Below, piece by piece: positions 9,792-18,339 of a DNA stretch of 64,000 bases. The notes below the pieces were generated by a model, which searched no databases, was not told the DNA's origin, and saw only the letters and a program-made list of their open reading frames with translations. The position numbers were made by a program, and so were the translations under genes. The first letter of the stretch is position 1. Each line of letters opens with the position of its first letter. Location of the stretch: positions 1 to 64,000 of the forward strand of contig CAKVLN010000007.1 in assembly GCA_934757275.1 (NCBI GenBank), written 5' to 3'. The stretch is from an uncultured Candidatus Melainabacteria bacterium (GTDB lineage Bacteria; Cyanobacteriota; Vampirovibrionia; Gastranaerophilales; Gastranaerophilaceae).

Positions 9792-9820
9792 TTCACCATG
9801 CTGAAATTTTATGCTAAAAT
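9792..9820 (+). promoter_or_regulatory. Extended -10 promoter placing ruvB transcription start at its ATG
   Basis: TTCACC (9792-9797), a 17-base spacer and TAAAAT (9815-9820) preceded by TG form an extended -10 promoter (TATGCTAAAAT). Six bases separate the -10 from the ruvB ATG, so the predicted +1 is the A of ATG. No Shine-Dalgarno sequence is present. The same arrangement occurs before the genes starting at 20918, 27787 and 38712. Confidence 0.6.
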
Positions 9821-9826
9821 CTGAGT

Positions 9827-10891
9827 ATGGCTATTATATCAGACGATGAGGGATTAGGGAAAAGGGTTAAAAAAAATCCTATAATAAAGCCCGAAACAAT
9901 AGAATACGACAATACATTTGAAAACTCTATAAGACCAAAAGATTTTGATAGTTACATAGGTCAAGGAGCTTTAAAAGAAACGCTTAAAATCACATTAGAA
10001 GCGGCAAAAAAACGTGGCAAACCTCTTGACCACTTACTTTTTTATGGTCCTCCTGGTTTAGGTAAAACAACGATTGCTGGTGTTATTGCCTCACAAATGG
10101 GCGTAGAAATTAGAATAACTTCAGCTCCAGCATTAGAAAGACCTCGTGATATTATTGGCATTTTGATGTCATTAAAAGGCGGCGAAATTCTCTTTATCGA
10201 CGAAATTCACAGGCTCAACAAGGTTGCAGAAGAAATTCTGTATCCGGCAATGGAAGATTTCACGCTTGATATGACAACTGGCAAAAGCCAAACGGCAAAA
10301 ACGTTAAGAGTTCCTTTGCCGAAATTTACGCTAATTGGTGCTACTACAAAAGCAGGCGAATTGTCTAGTCCGCTAAGAGATAGATTTGGAATGATTCACA
10401 GACTTGAATTTTACACAGTCGAAGAGCTTGCAAAAGTTGTTATGAGAACGGCTAAAATTCTTGAAACAGAGGTTACAGAAGAAGGTGCAAAAGCAATTGC
10501 AATGCGCTCTCGTGGCACTCCGAGAATTGCAAACAGATTAGTTAAAAGAGTTTCAGATTTTGCGCTCGTTAAATATGATGGCATTATAGACCAAAAAGTT
10601 GCAAACGAATCTTTAGACATCTTAAAAATCGATGAATTTGGACTCGACAATACTGATAGAGCGTTATTAAACCTTATCATTGAAAAATATGACGGTGGAC
10701 CAGTTGGTATAGAAACGATTGCAGCAGCTTTAAGTGAAGATGTGCGAACAATCGAAGATGTTTGCGAGCCTTATTTATTACAGGCTGGTTTATTGCAAAG
10801 AACTCCAAGAGGACGCAAGGTTTCACCAGAAGGTTACAGACACTTGGGAATTAAAATGCCATCTGAACAAAGAAAATTATTTGAGGTTTAG
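9827..10891 (+). CDS. ruvB: Holliday junction branch migration helicase RuvB
   Basis: RuvB is the AAA+ motor that drives branch migration with RuvA. The 354-aa sequence has Walker A GPPGLGKTT (about residue 75), Walker B FIDEIHR, the sensor region LIGATTKAGELSSPLRDRFG with the arginine finger, and the C-terminal winged helix ending in TPRGRKVSPEGYRHLG. The N-terminal lead before the RuvB core (RPKDFDSYIGQ) is a little longer than usual. No other in-frame start fits the family, so the apparently leaderless ATG is used. The downstream membrane gene begins one base after its stop. Confidence 0.97.
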   Translation: MAIISDDEGLGKRVKKNPIIKPETIEYDNTFENSIRPKDFDSYIGQGALKETLKITLEAAKKRGKPLDHLLFYGPPGLGKTTIAGVIASQMGVEIRITSAPALERPRDIIGILMSLKGGEILFIDEIHRLNKVAEEILYPAMEDFTLDMTTGKSQTAKTLRVPLPKFTLIGATTKAGELSSPLRDRFGMIHRLEFYTVEELAKVVMRTAKILETEVTEEGAKAIAMRSRGTPRIANRLVKRVSDFALVKYDGIIDQKVANESLDILKIDEFGLDNTDRALLNLIIEKYDGGPVGIETIAAALSEDVRTIEDVCEPYLLQAGLLQRTPRGRKVSPEGYRHLGIKMPSEQRKLFEV

Positions 10892-10892
10892 A

Positions 10893-11990
10893 ATGAAAAA
10901 ACTTGTTATATTTTTAACCATGTTACTATCAATGCTCCCTTGTCTAGCCGATGAGGGAAAAATTTTACCATCTGAGCTTGGTATCGTGCAAAAGGTTCAG
11001 TATGTTGATTTGACAGATACTAATGTTACGCAAACTAAACAAGCGATTGAAGTAAAACTACTAACGGGTCAATTTAAAGGTGAAACGGTTGAGCTTGATA
11101 ACATGCTAACTGGGAACCCTTATTACGATATCAAGTTAACGAAAAATACAAAAGTCATTTTGCACGCAGAAGACAACGGAGCTGGTGTAGAGTTTTCAAT
11201 TGAAGACATAAAACGTTCTGGCACACTTGCATGGCTCTCTCTTTTATTTTGCGGATTATTGATTTACGTTGGACGCAAAAAAGGTTTGTATAGCCTTATT
11301 TCAATAGGTGCAACAATTCTATTAATTACTCATCTGCTTTCACCAATGATATTGCATGGCATTAATCCAGTTTTAGCCTCAATAATTGTATGTTTACTAT
11401 CGACTGCAATAACAATGTACTCTGTTGGCGGTTTTAATGCGAAAAGCTCTGCTGCCGTTATTGGCACAATTTTAAGCCTAGCATTTGCTGGCATGCTTTC
11501 TTTTGTCACTATGGTTACGGCGCATTTAACTGGGTTTGCTGATGAAACCTCAATGTTTCTTTATACTGCGCACCCAGAATTAGATTTTATTAGCATAACA
11601 ATTGCAACAATGATTTTGGCTACGCTTGGCGCAGTTATGGACGTTGCAATGTCAATTTCGAGTACAATTAATGAGATTTATGAAATAGATAAAACGAAAG
11701 GTATCAAAGATTTATTTGTTTCTGGCATGAACGTAGGTAAAGATATTATCGGCACAATGGCAAACACACTTATTTTAGTTTATATGGGTGGTTCTTTACC
11801 ATTACTATTGTTAGCTGAAAACATTGATATGCAAAAGTTCATCAACCTTAATCAAGTAGTTACAGAAACCGCTTCCGCTCTAATCGGCAGCATTGCAATC
11901 GTAATTTGTGTACCAATTACGGCACTAGTTGCCTCACAAATGATTAAATGCGCAAAAAACAAAAATGATGATTTGAATTTGAGTTTATAA
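10893..11990 (+). CDS. YibE/F-like multi-pass membrane protein
   Basis: 365 aa from the ATG at 10893, which follows GAGG and starts a clear signal peptide (MKKLVIFLTMLLSMLPCLA). A longer in-frame reading overlapping ruvB lacks this logic and is not used. After the signal comes a small extracytoplasmic beta-rich domain (about residues 25-110), then seven or so hydrophobic helices with the conserved stretch LGAVMDVAMSISSTINEI and DIIGTMANTLILVYMGGSLP, typical of YibE/YibF family proteins. The function of that family is unknown. It is probably co-transcribed with ruvB. Confidence 0.8.
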   Translation: MKKLVIFLTMLLSMLPCLADEGKILPSELGIVQKVQYVDLTDTNVTQTKQAIEVKLLTGQFKGETVELDNMLTGNPYYDIKLTKNTKVILHAEDNGAGVEFSIEDIKRSGTLAWLSLLFCGLLIYVGRKKGLYSLISIGATILLITHLLSPMILHGINPVLASIIVCLLSTAITMYSVGGFNAKSSAAVIGTILSLAFAGMLSFVTMVTAHLTGFADETSMFLYTAHPELDFISITIATMILATLGAVMDVAMSISSTINEIYEIDKTKGIKDLFVSGMNVGKDIIGTMANTLILVYMGGSLPLLLLAENIDMQKFINLNQVVTETASALIGSIAIVICVPITALVASQMIKCAKNKNDDLNLSL

Positions 11991-12001
11991 TGTGCTATAA
12001 T
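11973..12001 (+). promoter_or_regulatory. Strong sigma-70 promoter for the exported protein gene at 12097
   Basis: TTGAAT (11973-11978), 17 bases, then TATAAT (11996-12001). It overlaps the end of the YibE/F-like gene and would give a leader of about 90 bases that contains the structured element at 12014-12077. Confidence 0.65.
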
Positions 12002-12013
12002 TTCTGTCTGGAA

Positions 12014-12077
12014 ACTCACTTGGGTAAACCTTCCACTATGCTAAGTGGAAAAGAAATCTTAGATTTCAGGGTGGAGT
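12014..12077 (+). promoter_or_regulatory. Structured 5' leader, predicted three-way junction
   Basis: Three helices can be drawn by eye. P1 pairs ACTCAC (12014-12019) with GTGGAGT (12071-12077) with one bulged G. P2 pairs TTCCACT (12031-12037) with AGTGGAA (12044-12050). P3 pairs GAAATC (12053-12058) with GATTTC (12062-12067). The segment GGGTAAACC sits in the junction strand. The ribosome-binding site GAGGAG (12086-12091) lies just outside. It does not match a riboswitch class that I can name. Confidence 0.45.
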
Positions 12078-12096
12078 AATTATAGAGGAGAGATAT

Positions 12097-12774
12097 ATGA
12101 AAAAAATATTAACAATATTAATTGCAATGTTTTTAGTTTCAAACACTGCTTTTGCAGGAGCTTTTAAGGCTGATGCTAGAACAAAAAGAATACCAGCTGG
12201 CACGGTATTTCAGCTTGAATTTTTACAACCAGTTAGTACCTTTTCTGGTTGCGAGGGTGACTCATTTGTAGCAACAATGAAGAATGAGTTATCTACCGGC
12301 ACAAATGTTATATTGCCATCTGGTTCGGTCGTAAGAGGAAGTGTAGCACAAGTTAACACCGCTAAAAGATTTTCAAGAGGTGCAAAACTTTATCTTGATT
12401 TTGACCACATTGTAACTCCAAATGGTCGTCAAATTCCATTAGACTTAGCAGTTTGCCAATTTGATAATATTTATTATGATGGTTCATTATACAAAAACTT
12501 AGGCTACGGCGAAGCAGTTCAAAAGAATTACGAAAGAGCAGTTGAAATAACTAAAAACTCAACAAATTATGGTCTAAAAGCTGGCGAATCTGCTCCTGGT
12601 ATCCAATATTTAACAACTCCTTTCTGTGCAGTTGGCGGCTTTATTGGCGGCGTAGGTTACTGGATTGGCGACGGCGTTGCTGATATGTTTAGAAAAGGTA
12701 AAGATGTTTATATCAACAAAGGTGACGTGTTAACAGTTAAATTGCTTAACCCAATTGATGTTCCGGTTTACTAA
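12097..12774 (+). CDS. Exported protein with repeated '(I/V)xxGxxF' domain
   Basis: 225 aa with a clear signal peptide (MKKILTILIAMFLVSNTAFA). The mature part contains KRIPAGTVFQLEFLQPVSTF, later a conserved segment FCAVGGFIGGVGYWIGDG, and ends INKGDVLTVKLLNPIDV. It is a paralogue of the exported protein at 41146-41970, which shares the 'IPAGTxF' start, a shared SVVRG/FTGEI-like core and the GDVLTVKLL/GSKFTVRLL ending. This suggests a periplasmic or outer-surface beta-rich domain. Function unknown. It has its own promoter, a structured leader and a terminator, so it is monocistronic. Confidence 0.75.
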   Translation: MKKILTILIAMFLVSNTAFAGAFKADARTKRIPAGTVFQLEFLQPVSTFSGCEGDSFVATMKNELSTGTNVILPSGSVVRGSVAQVNTAKRFSRGAKLYLDFDHIVTPNGRQIPLDLAVCQFDNIYYDGSLYKNLGYGEAVQKNYERAVEITKNSTNYGLKAGESAPGIQYLTTPFCAVGGFIGGVGYWIGDGVADMFRKGKDVYINKGDVLTVKLLNPIDVPVY

Positions 12775-12797
12775 ATTTGTTAACAATAATAAGTTTT

Positions 12798-12830
12798 ATG
12801 AGGTGCGCAAATTTGCTCACCTCATTTTTT
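12798..12830 (+). terminator. Rho-independent terminator
   Basis: ATGAGGTG (12798-12805) pairs with CACCTCAT (12818-12825), extended inside by GCAAATTTGC, and is followed by a run of six T. It terminates the exported-protein gene ending at 12774. Confidence 0.85.
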
Positions 12831-12923
12831 GTGTATAAAAAAGTAAATTTTTGTAAACATCTTTCTCTAATCAATCAATTCTCAAACTTCACAGGTTTTA
12901 TGCAAGGTGAAAGGATTGTAACT

Positions 12924-13301
12924 ATGAGCATAAAAACACAAGTTATCAAACAACCGAACAGTCAATTTGCAGACGTAAACGTTACTTTACAGAGCGGTAG
13001 AACTAAATATTATCGCCTTCCTACGCAAAATGCAGACTCTTTTGCAATCCAATATAAAAAGCAAGATAAAAACAACTCAACAATTTCTAACGTTGCCTTT
13101 TTCATGTCAATTTTAGGCGGCGTAATGTTCACAAGACTTTTCACGAAAAATAAAAGCAAAATGAGCCAATTCTTAGTTGGAACTGTTGGAGGTGTATTAA
13201 GCGCAATGGCGGCAAACACAGGGTGTGAAAAATATTTTGAAGTTAAGCAAAATGAAATGATACAAAAATACAACGCAAAAGAAACTTACATTGAGGCTTA
13301 A
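12924..13301 (+). CDS. Small membrane protein of unknown function
   Basis: 125 aa from ATG 12924, which is preceded by AAAGGA. The reading frame is open further upstream to 12777 but that part runs through a terminator and has no ribosome-binding site. The N-terminal half is hydrophilic (residues 1-50). The second half has two Gly-rich hydrophobic segments (NVAFFMSILGGVMF and FLVGTVGGVLSAMAA). The segments resemble those of the 223-aa protein at 23227-23898. No family was recognised. Confidence 0.6.
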   Translation: MSIKTQVIKQPNSQFADVNVTLQSGRTKYYRLPTQNADSFAIQYKKQDKNNSTISNVAFFMSILGGVMFTRLFTKNKSKMSQFLVGTVGGVLSAMAANTGCEKYFEVKQNEMIQKYNAKETYIEA

Positions 13302-13345
13302 AAAGCAATAAACCTCTTTTATTTATTTTCTTTTTTAGCGACTTC

Positions 13346-14176
13346 TTATTGATAATACAATTCTTGAATTACGCCAATAATTTTGTTCAAGAAGTTTTTG
13401 TATTTAATTCTTTCCGCAGAGCCTGAAAGCACAATATCAGCATACTTTTTACAAGGTCTGATATGAACTTCTGCTTTATCATTCGCATTTTTATAAATAA
13501 AATCAGCAGAATCGCCCAAATCACGTTCTTTTGCTCTTACATAAAATCTTTCTTTCTTGATTTTTTCATCAATATCTACATAGATTTTAAAATTAAACGC
13601 ATCTTTAATTTTTTCTGTAAGCGTAAATAAACCTTCTGAAATAATAATTTTAGAAGGTTTAGCCAATGTATAATTATCATGTCTAATAGCAGTGCCGCTC
13701 ATATCATATTTTGGAAGATAAGTTTCCTTACCAGAAAGCAATTCCATGATGTGTTTATTCATCAATTCCAATTCCAAAGCTTGAGGAACATCTAAGTCAT
13801 AGTGTTTTGCAAACTCTGAAAAGCTACCTGCCTCTTTAACCATTTCTGAACGGTCATAATAATAATCGTCAGTATTAACACGAGTAATTGCATCATCTAT
13901 ATTAAATTCTGTTGCAAAAGATTCAATTGTATCAATCAAATCCATAGTTATGGTAGATTTACCACTTGCCGTTTCACCCGCAATACCAATCGATGCTGGC
14001 ATTTTTATTCGTCCAGACAAATAACTTGCAATCTTTTTTATAACAAAAGGGTTGTAGCTTAATAGAACAGAGTCTTTTGTTTCAAGTTCTTTTTCAAAAA
14101 CTTTTTGTAAATAGCATTCAATCTCTTCTTGTAAATTTGTTGGCTTTGTTATTCTTTGTGAAGTTGTTTGTATCAT
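13346..14176 (-). CDS. Uridine kinase/phosphoribulokinase-family P-loop kinase
   Basis: 276 aa. The P-loop GIAGETASGKSTITMDL (about residue 80) and the pattern DDYYYDRSEM further on match the uridine kinase/PRK family. PKYDMSGTAIRHDN and IISEGLFTL fit the substrate region and Walker B of that family. It probably phosphorylates uridine/cytidine or a similar small molecule, but the 75-residue N-terminal extension is not part of standard Udk and the substrate is uncertain. RBS AAGGAAGAAG precedes the ATG. It is separated by 138 bases from the next gene on the same strand. Confidence 0.75.
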   Translation of the reverse strand: MIQTTSQRITKPTNLQEEIECYLQKVFEKELETKDSVLLSYNPFVIKKIASYLSGRIKMPASIGIAGETASGKSTITMDLIDTIESFATEFNIDDAITRVNTDDYYYDRSEMVKEAGSFSEFAKHYDLDVPQALELELMNKHIMELLSGKETYLPKYDMSGTAIRHDNYTLAKPSKIIISEGLFTLTEKIKDAFNFKIYVDIDEKIKKERFYVRAKERDLGDSADFIYKNANDKAEVHIRPCKKYADIVLSGSAERIKYKNFLNKIIGVIQELYYQ

Positions 14177-14314
14177 AAATCTTCTTCTTCCTTTGTTCTA
14201 TTATACACAATTTAAAACAAAAGAAAAGTTTTTTTTGTCAGAATAACATAGAAATTTTACAATTTGTCACAATCTGGACTAGCTATTAAGTAAATAGGGT
14301 TTATATTAACTTAT

Positions 14315-14881
14315 CTAACCTCTATAAGCAACCAGAATTCCACCTGGAACTTCTAATATTTCATATTGAAAATCGTCATCTGCGTCAACAGCATCAATAA
14401 AATCTTGAACTTTTTCAGCGTGAGAAATTATATTATCAGCAACAATAAGAGCCTTTGGGGTTAAATGTGGTTTTATCATTTCAAAATATTTAACATATTC
14501 TTTTTTACAAGCATCAATAAACACAAAATCGAATTTTTCATTTTCATCAAAAGAGGCTAAAATTTCGCACGCAGAGCCTTGAATTGGTCTAACAACATCA
14601 TCAACACCACAAATCTTGAAATTTTCTTTTGCAATAGACTGTCTTTTTTCATAAAACTCAATTGTAGTAAGTTTACCGCCAGTTTGTTTTAAAGCCTTAG
14701 CTAGCCAAATACCAGAATACCCGTTAGAAGTTCCTATTTCCAATGCGCTTTTTATATTCATCATTTTTATAAAACTATTCATCAAAACGCCAGTTTTTCT
14801 TGGCACATTCCAAAAATCTTTTTGAGTTTTTTCTAGTTCAGCCAATACACCAGCTGTAACCTCGTCCATTACAATATCCAT
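14315..14881 (-). CDS. O-methyltransferase (class I SAM-dependent)
   Basis: 188 aa. The SAM-binding motif ALEIGTSNGYSGIWLAKAL (about residues 40-58), the acidic TIEFYEKR and FDFVFIDACKKEY match the small O-methyltransferase family 3 (COG4122/COG4123-like). The catalytic-metal residues of catechol-type enzymes appear in part (IDACK, ADNII). The substrate cannot be told from sequence. It begins nine bases after the stop of the beta-propeller gene on the same strand, so the two are probably an operon. Confidence 0.8.
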   Translation of the reverse strand: MDIVMDEVTAGVLAELEKTQKDFWNVPRKTGVLMNSFIKMMNIKSALEIGTSNGYSGIWLAKALKQTGGKLTTIEFYEKRQSIAKENFKICGVDDVVRPIQGSACEILASFDENEKFDFVFIDACKKEYVKYFEMIKPHLTPKALIVADNIISHAEKVQDFIDAVDADDDFQYEILEVPGGILVAYRG

Positions 14882-14890
14882 ATTTCGCCT

Positions 14891-16330
14891 CTAATCAAAT
14901 AAATTAACTTTTGTAGTTATAATAACGTCCTTAATAGGAACATTCAAAGCATAAGTTTTAAGCACTCTGCCTTTTTGCAAATCAACAATTGTATACTTAT
15001 TGCTTTTTAAATCTGTAACAACTGCTAGATTTGTATTATCAATTCTGTGAAAACCAGATGAGAAACCGTCAGTACCTAATGCCATATTACCCATTTGAGT
15101 ATCATTATCTGTATTAATCTTTTGCAAAACATTGTTTTGCGCACCTAAAACATACAGAGTTTTTCCATCTAATAGCATTGACAGCGGTTTATTTACTGTT
15201 GTAAATTCATTAATCAAACCCAATGTAGAGTAATCAATAATCGCAATTCTACTCTTGGTTCTGCTTGCCAAAAACAATTTGTTATTTGTAAACACTAAAT
15301 CTGAAACATTAGGGAATTGACCGATATCCTTTAATTCATATCCTTTTTTTAATTCAATTGCCCAGATTTCGTTTTTTAGTTTATCAACATAAAATAATTT
15401 ATCTTCAAATAATCTTAGTTTTTCACAATAACCGTTTATCTTGATTTTTTGCACAAGTGACATTGTGTTTAAATCTATAACAAAAATTGTTGATGCAGTT
15501 GGTGAAGTTACATAAGCCTTTTTTGCAGCTTCGTCAATCAAAATTTCTTCAGGATTAGATGACAAGTTGACTTGTTTAATAAATCTAGAATCTGCAATAG
15601 AAATGATATCGACAAAAGGTCTATCGTAAGTTGTTACCAACAAAAATTTACCGTCATTTACAGCTTTAATATCAATAGGAATAGACTTTTGCGCTAGTGA
15701 ATAGCTAGGAACTGCTTTTGCGGGTTCTACAACTTGAATATTTTTTGAATAGTTTGTTGTTACAAACAAAACCTTATCCTTTAATTGAGAAATTAGAGTT
15801 TGCGCAATATCAGGTTCAGTTTCAGACAAAAAATCTTCATAAGAATCTTTATTTTCAACCTTAATCACGTCCTCGTTTTTTGTATCAATTTTTAAGTTAC
15901 CAATAATTCCCTTAATGTTTTCTGGAATTATCAAACCACTTGGAACGAGCATGTCTTGCGGTAACAAACCAGTTCTAACCTGCAAGGGAGGATTAACCAT
16001 ATGAAGCACAGTTCTATGTCCTTCACCATCAGATAATACCTTTAACAAAACAAAGTCATTATTAAAAATCACCACATCAGGTTCTTGTTTCAAATCTTGG
16101 TTTGCAGGATAAGTTTCTTTAATCTTCAAACTTTTTATATCAGAAAACAAAGAAGGATACAAAGGCAAGTAAACTGTATTGTCGGGAAGAATTATCACCC
16201 CATCAAATCTAATATCAGCTTGCGGAATTTTTGAGGTTATATAGTCTTTTACTTCAACTGGAATTTTGGCTGCAAAAACATTAGTACAACCAATCAATAG
16301 AACTCCCAATATTAACAATAACTTGCGCAT
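14891..16330 (-). CDS. Exported beta-propeller (YncE-like) protein
   Basis: 479 aa with an N-terminal signal, MRKLLLILGVLLIGCTNVFA. The Cys at 15 in LLIGC could be a lipobox, but VFA|AK is also a good signal peptidase I site, so the anchor is uncertain. From about residue 200 onward the sequence shows repeated blades of the form 'FLLVTTYDRPFVDIISIADSRF', 'KAYVTSPTASTIFVIDLNTM' and similar (each about 40 residues), typical of 40-residue YVTN/YncE propellers. The first 180 residues are a separate, unrecognised domain. Probably periplasmic. GGAGAG precedes the ATG. Confidence 0.65.
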   Translation of the reverse strand: MRKLLLILGVLLIGCTNVFAAKIPVEVKDYITSKIPQADIRFDGVIILPDNTVYLPLYPSLFSDIKSLKIKETYPANQDLKQEPDVVIFNNDFVLLKVLSDGEGHRTVLHMVNPPLQVRTGLLPQDMLVPSGLIIPENIKGIIGNLKIDTKNEDVIKVENKDSYEDFLSETEPDIAQTLISQLKDKVLFVTTNYSKNIQVVEPAKAVPSYSLAQKSIPIDIKAVNDGKFLLVTTYDRPFVDIISIADSRFIKQVNLSSNPEEILIDEAAKKAYVTSPTASTIFVIDLNTMSLVQKIKINGYCEKLRLFEDKLFYVDKLKNEIWAIELKKGYELKDIGQFPNVSDLVFTNNKLFLASRTKSRIAIIDYSTLGLINEFTTVNKPLSMLLDGKTLYVLGAQNNVLQKINTDNDTQMGNMALGTDGFSSGFHRIDNTNLAVVTDLKSNKYTIVDLQKGRVLKTYALNVPIKDVIITTKVNLFD

Positions 16331-16399
16331 CTAAATCTCTCCAAATTTCCCTGTTTTAGATTTTACCATAAGCAAACTATTAAAACAATGTTTGGAAAA

Positions 16400-17527
16400 C
16401 TACTTAAATACGCCCTTCAAGCGTTCCTTCATAGAGGCTTTTTCTTTTGCTTGACGTCCAGCCTGAATTTCATAAAGTTTTTGGTATAATGCTTTTTCTT
16501 CGTTAGAAATATGTGTTGGAGTTTTAATTCCCACCACAACGACATGTTCACCACGCACAGAAGGTTTTGACAAGTTTGGAACACCAGCTCCTCTTAACTT
16601 AACTACTTCACCATGCTGAATACCTGCAGGAATAGAAACTTGACGTTCGCCATCTAAAGTTTTGATTATAACAGTGTCACCCAAAACTGCTTGGGCAGGA
16701 GTAATGTCTAATTTTGTGAATACATTTGCGCCATCACGTTTATAATAAGTTGAAGGTTTCACATGAATTACAACATACAAATCGCCAGCAATTCCACCAT
16801 TTATTCCAGCATCTCCTTCGTGGGAAAGACGCATTTTTGAACCATTATCAACACCAGCAGGAATTTTAAGTTCAATTTTTTTCTCAACAGTTTTACGACC
16901 TTCGCCATGACAATCAGGACAAGGATCTGAAATTACTGTACCTTTCCCATGACAATGAGGACAAGTTACCACCTGAGTGAAATGTCCCAAAACAGTTCTG
17001 GTTGTTTGCTGAACTCTACCAGAGCCTCCGCAAGTTGAGCAAGTAGTTGGCTTAGAACCTTCTTTTGCGCCAGTTCCGCCACAAGTTTTGCAAGCCTCTA
17101 AGTGATCAATCTTAATTTCTTTTGTTAAGCCAAAAACAGCTTCTTCAAATTCTAATTCGATATCAAGCCTTAAATCATCGCCACGTTGTGGAGCATTTGG
17201 GTCTTGACGTCTTCCGCCGCCGAAACCAAAGCCTCCAAAGAAAGAATTAAATACTTCGTCTAAATCACCAAAACCACCCGCAAATGGTCCTTGAGTATTA
17301 AAGCCTGCATTCTTCAAACCGTCTTCACCAAATCGGTCGTAGGTTGCTCGCTTATCATCGTCCATCAAGGTTTCGTAAGCTTTGCCCAGTTCCTTAAATT
17401 TTGCCTCCGCTTCTGGAGCCTTGTTTACGTCTGGGTGCCACTTGCGTGCCATTTTTCTAAATGCTGATTTAATTTCGTCTTTGCTAGCGTTTTTCTCTAC
17501 GCCTAATATCTCATAGTAATCACTCAT
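16400..17527 (-). CDS. dnaJ: Chaperone protein DnaJ
   Basis: 375 aa, a full-length type I DnaJ. The J domain has the HPD motif (KWHPDVN, about residue 32), followed by a Gly/Phe-rich region ([20 protein letters not shown]). The zinc-binding region has four CxxCxGxG repeats ([32 protein letters not shown]), then the C-terminal substrate-binding domains. It stimulates DnaK ATPase. It lies 26 bases after grpE in the same direction. dnaK and hrcA are not in this cluster. Confidence 0.97.
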   Translation of the reverse strand: MSDYYEILGVEKNASKDEIKSAFRKMARKWHPDVNKAPEAEAKFKELGKAYETLMDDDKRATYDRFGEDGLKNAGFNTQGPFAGGFGDLDEVFNSFFGGFGFGGGRRQDPNAPQRGDDLRLDIELEFEEAVFGLTKEIKIDHLEACKTCGGTGAKEGSKPTTCSTCGGSGRVQQTTRTVLGHFTQVVTCPHCHGKGTVISDPCPDCHGEGRKTVEKKIELKIPAGVDNGSKMRLSHEGDAGINGGIAGDLYVVIHVKPSTYYKRDGANVFTKLDITPAQAVLGDTVIIKTLDGERQVSIPAGIQHGEVVKLRGAGVPNLSKPSVRGEHVVVVGIKTPTHISNEEKALYQKLYEIQAGRQAKEKASMKERLKGVFK

Positions 17528-17553
17528 AGCTAATCTTATATTCCTTTAATTTA

Positions 17554-18153
17554 TTATCCCTCTGTTGCTACGTTTACCAAGGTTGGTCGAAGAACCTTGT
17601 CACCTAATTTATATCCCTTTTGCAATTCTGCAATAATTGTATGTTCTGGGTGTTCTGTGCTTGGAGTTTGCATAACTGCCTCATGGAAATTAGGATCAAA
17701 AGTTTCACCCTCTGCCTTGATAGCCTCCAAACCAGCCTTTGTCAAAACATCTGTAAAGTTTTTGTATGCCAAATTGTAGCACTCTTTAACTTTTTCGCAA
17801 TCATCAACCGTTTCAATAGCCTTCAAACCACGTTCAAAGTTATCAAGTACTTCAATCATTTTTTTTAGAGTTGTTTCAGCTCCGTATTTTAAAAGAGCTT
17901 CTTTTTCTTGTTCTTGACGCTTCCTATAGTTATCAAAATCTGCTGCAAGTCTAATATATTGATTATTTAAAGTATCATATTTTTCTTGAAGAGGATTAAC
18001 TTCTTCTTTTTTAGTAGTTTCTTCTGTTTTATTTTCAGCGTCTTCTGCAACTTCTTCATCGTTTGAAGTTTCTTCTGCTGCTTTTTCTTCTTCGATTTTA
18101 ATTTCTTCGTTTAATTTTTCTTCATTTTTCCCTGAATTGAATGGATTTTTCAT
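17554..18153 (-). CDS. grpE: Nucleotide exchange factor GrpE
   Basis: 199 aa. An acidic, Glu/Lys-rich and poorly conserved N-terminus (residues 10-55) is followed by the long coiled coil (YIRLAADFDNYRKRQEQEKE) and the C-terminal beta domain with FDPNFHEAVMQTPS and LQKGYKLGDKVLRPTLV, the GrpE signature. It drives ADP release from DnaK. GGGGAGA lies before the ATG. It is the first gene of grpE-dnaJ and is divergent from lpxA. No CIRCE operator is visible upstream, so HrcA control is not indicated here. Confidence 0.95.
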   Translation of the reverse strand: MKNPFNSGKNEEKLNEEIKIEEEKAAEETSNDEEVAEDAENKTEETTKKEEVNPLQEKYDTLNNQYIRLAADFDNYRKRQEQEKEALLKYGAETTLKKMIEVLDNFERGLKAIETVDDCEKVKECYNLAYKNFTDVLTKAGLEAIKAEGETFDPNFHEAVMQTPSTEHPEHTIIAELQKGYKLGDKVLRPTLVNVATEG

Positions 18154-18175
18154 AATGATATTCTCCCCTATAAAT

Positions 18176-18203
18176 ATTATATATGATAATTATAAGCTAT
18201 CAA
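18176..18203 (-). promoter_or_regulatory. Predicted sigma-70 promoter of grpE-dnaJ
   Basis: On the minus strand TTGATA (18203-18198), 16 bases and TATAAT (18181-18176). The start would fall about 15 bases before the grpE ATG. Confidence 0.55.
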
Positions 18204-18273
18204 ATTAGATTAGAGGAGAAAGTTTATTATTTTTTAATATTTCATTTACATTTAGATAAAGATTATATAAATA

Positions 18274-18302
18274 TTTAGAGAAACTAAAAGTTTTTATATT
18301 AT
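18274..18302 (+). promoter_or_regulatory. Predicted promoter of lpxA
   Basis: TTTAGA (18274-18279), 17 bases, TATTAT (18297-18302). It leaves a leader of about 30 bases containing the ribosome-binding site GGAG. Confidence 0.4.
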
Positions 18303-18339
18303 ACTTTAATTTGTAGATAAATTATATATGGAGAAAGAA

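Noticed and set aside
10734..10892. Upstream extension of the YibE/F-like reading frame into ruvB
   Set aside because: The ATG at 10893 has GAGG and starts a proper signal peptide, whereas the extension lies wholly inside ruvB.
12014..12077. GEMM-I (c-di-GMP) riboswitch
   Set aside because: GGGTAAACC is similar to the first conserved segment, but the second (GACGCAAAGCC) and the tetraloop receptor are absent.
12777..12923. Longer version of the 125-aa membrane protein
   Set aside because: It would run through the terminator at 12798-12830, and the ATG at 12924 has AAAGGA.
18154..18327. CIRCE operator before grpE
   Set aside because: No TTAGCACTC-N9-GAGTGCTAA or close variant was found.
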